From: Methanobacteriota archaeon
Lineage (GTDB): Archaea; Halobacteriota; Methanosarcinia; Methanosarcinales; Methanosarcinaceae
Length of the DNA: 64,000 nt
Direction of reading: 5' to 3'
NCBI GenBank assembly: GCA_016841625.1
Contig: JAENYU010000001.1
Coordinates: forward strand, 1-64,000
The notes under the pieces are model-generated. The model worked only from the letters and a program-made list of their open reading frames with translations, was not told where the DNA came from and searched no databases. The translations under genes were made by a program, and so were the position numbers. Positions within the stretch are counted from its first letter, which is position 1; every line of letters starts with the position of its first letter. This document shows, piece by piece, positions 63,668-64,000 of the stretch.

Positions 63668-64000
63668 AGCTTTTGATTTCAGGCTTGATTATCTCATCGA
63701 TGTGGTCCGGGACACGGGCGCAAAAGTTGTGGGTTTCCAGTTTCCCGAAGGGCTCAAGCGCAAAGGTCCGGAACTTGCAAGGCTGGTCGAAGAAGCCACA
63801 GGTGCGGAAATTATCATTTCCGGAGACCCCTGTTTCGGGGCTTGCGACCTGGACCGGACCCTGCTCGGGTACGTGGACCTCCTTTTCCATTTCGGGCATG
63901 CCGAACTCGAGGACACGAAACTCTCCGAGAAGGTCTACTTCATCGAAGCCCGCTCTGCAGTGGACGTCCTGCCTGTGGTTGAAAAAGCTCTTTCAAAATT
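63648..64000 (+). CDS. dph2: Diphthamide synthesis protein Dph2, 5' part
   Basis: Begins at ATG 63648, overlapping hpt by 20 nt, and runs off the window end. The seen 117 residues include VVGFQFPEGLKRKGPELARL and SGDPCFGACDLDRTLLGYVD, where the Cys binds the first ligand of the [4Fe-4S] cluster. Dph2 moves the 3-amino-3-carboxypropyl group of SAM to His of elongation factor 2. Confidence 0.9.
   Translation, partial: MSVAISEAFDFRLDYLIDVVRDTGAKVVGFQFPEGLKRKGPELARLVEEATGAEIIISGDPCFGACDLDRTLLGYVDLLFHFGHAELEDTKLSEKVYFIEARSAVDVLPVVEKALSK

Overview
The window reads as chromosomal DNA of a methanogenic archaeon of the genus Methanosarcina, most like the M. acetivorans type. The evidence is the combination of a seven-haem cytochrome c (MmcA) fused to an Rnf operon, the membrane heterodisulfide reductase pair HdrE-HdrD, a methanogenesis marker 9 protein, CofD, DmrX, an archaeal histone, archaeal MCM, RfcS and HerA-NurA, a PGF-CTERM S-layer-like protein, and long AT-rich intergenic regions. 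The species assignment is inference; no alignment was run.

Layout. 1-6.5 kb: S-layer-like protein, cation efflux transporter, DUF1614 plus diadenylate cyclase (DacZ), ThpR, and an ApbE flavin transferase. 6.5-13.9 kb: a long structured leader, then mmcA-rnfCDGEAB plus a small membrane protein, ending in a clear terminator. ApbE on the other strand probably flavinylates RnfD/RnfG. 13.9-20.6 kb: a decayed regulator, a double-cluster Fe-S protein, a lipoprotein with no canonical start codon, rfcS, a small exporter-like protein, ferredoxin, histone, and a methyltransferase. 21.4-26.4 kb: pyruvate carboxylase pycB-pycA followed by birA and an S-layer-like membrane protein. 26.5-32.1 kb (minus strand): two coiled-coil proteins, DUF424, MCM, a TrmJ-like methyltransferase and a ferredoxin. 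32.4-37.9 kb: erythrin, a sulfite-reductase-like protein, hdrED, and two DUF116 paralogues.

37.9-41.6 kb is an AT-rich accessory stretch with a frameshifted ISL3-type transposase remnant, inverted-repeat elements and a large membrane protein with HEAT repeats. 41.6-48.6 kb returns to core genes: a geranylgeranyl reductase with a decayed partial duplicate, RNase P RNA on the minus strand, then marker 9 / CitG-like / DUF447 / DmrX, a group suggestive of tetrahydrosarcinapterin metabolism, and a PHP protein. 49.2-55.2 kb holds a PD-(D/E)XK-like nuclease, an AT-rich zinc-ribbon/AlbA_2 (Schlafen-type) protein, and NurA-HerA. 55.4-64 kb has tRNA-Pro, UbiX with an LpdD-like partner, an HD phosphohydrolase, CofD, a secreted FmdE-domain protein behind a striking palindrome, a solo IS605-type tnpB, a purine phosphoribosyltransferase and the start of dph2.

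The most notable items beyond routine annotation are: a folded RNA-like element upstream of mmcA-rnf; a canonical EF-hand loop inside MmcA; genes that seem to start at AUA or AUU; a family of degenerate 13-15 nt tandem repeats in several unrelated intergenic gaps; a decayed duplicate lying in frame behind a UAG stop in a genus that uses UAG for pyrrolysine; and the nuclease/AlbA_2 pair beside NurA-HerA.
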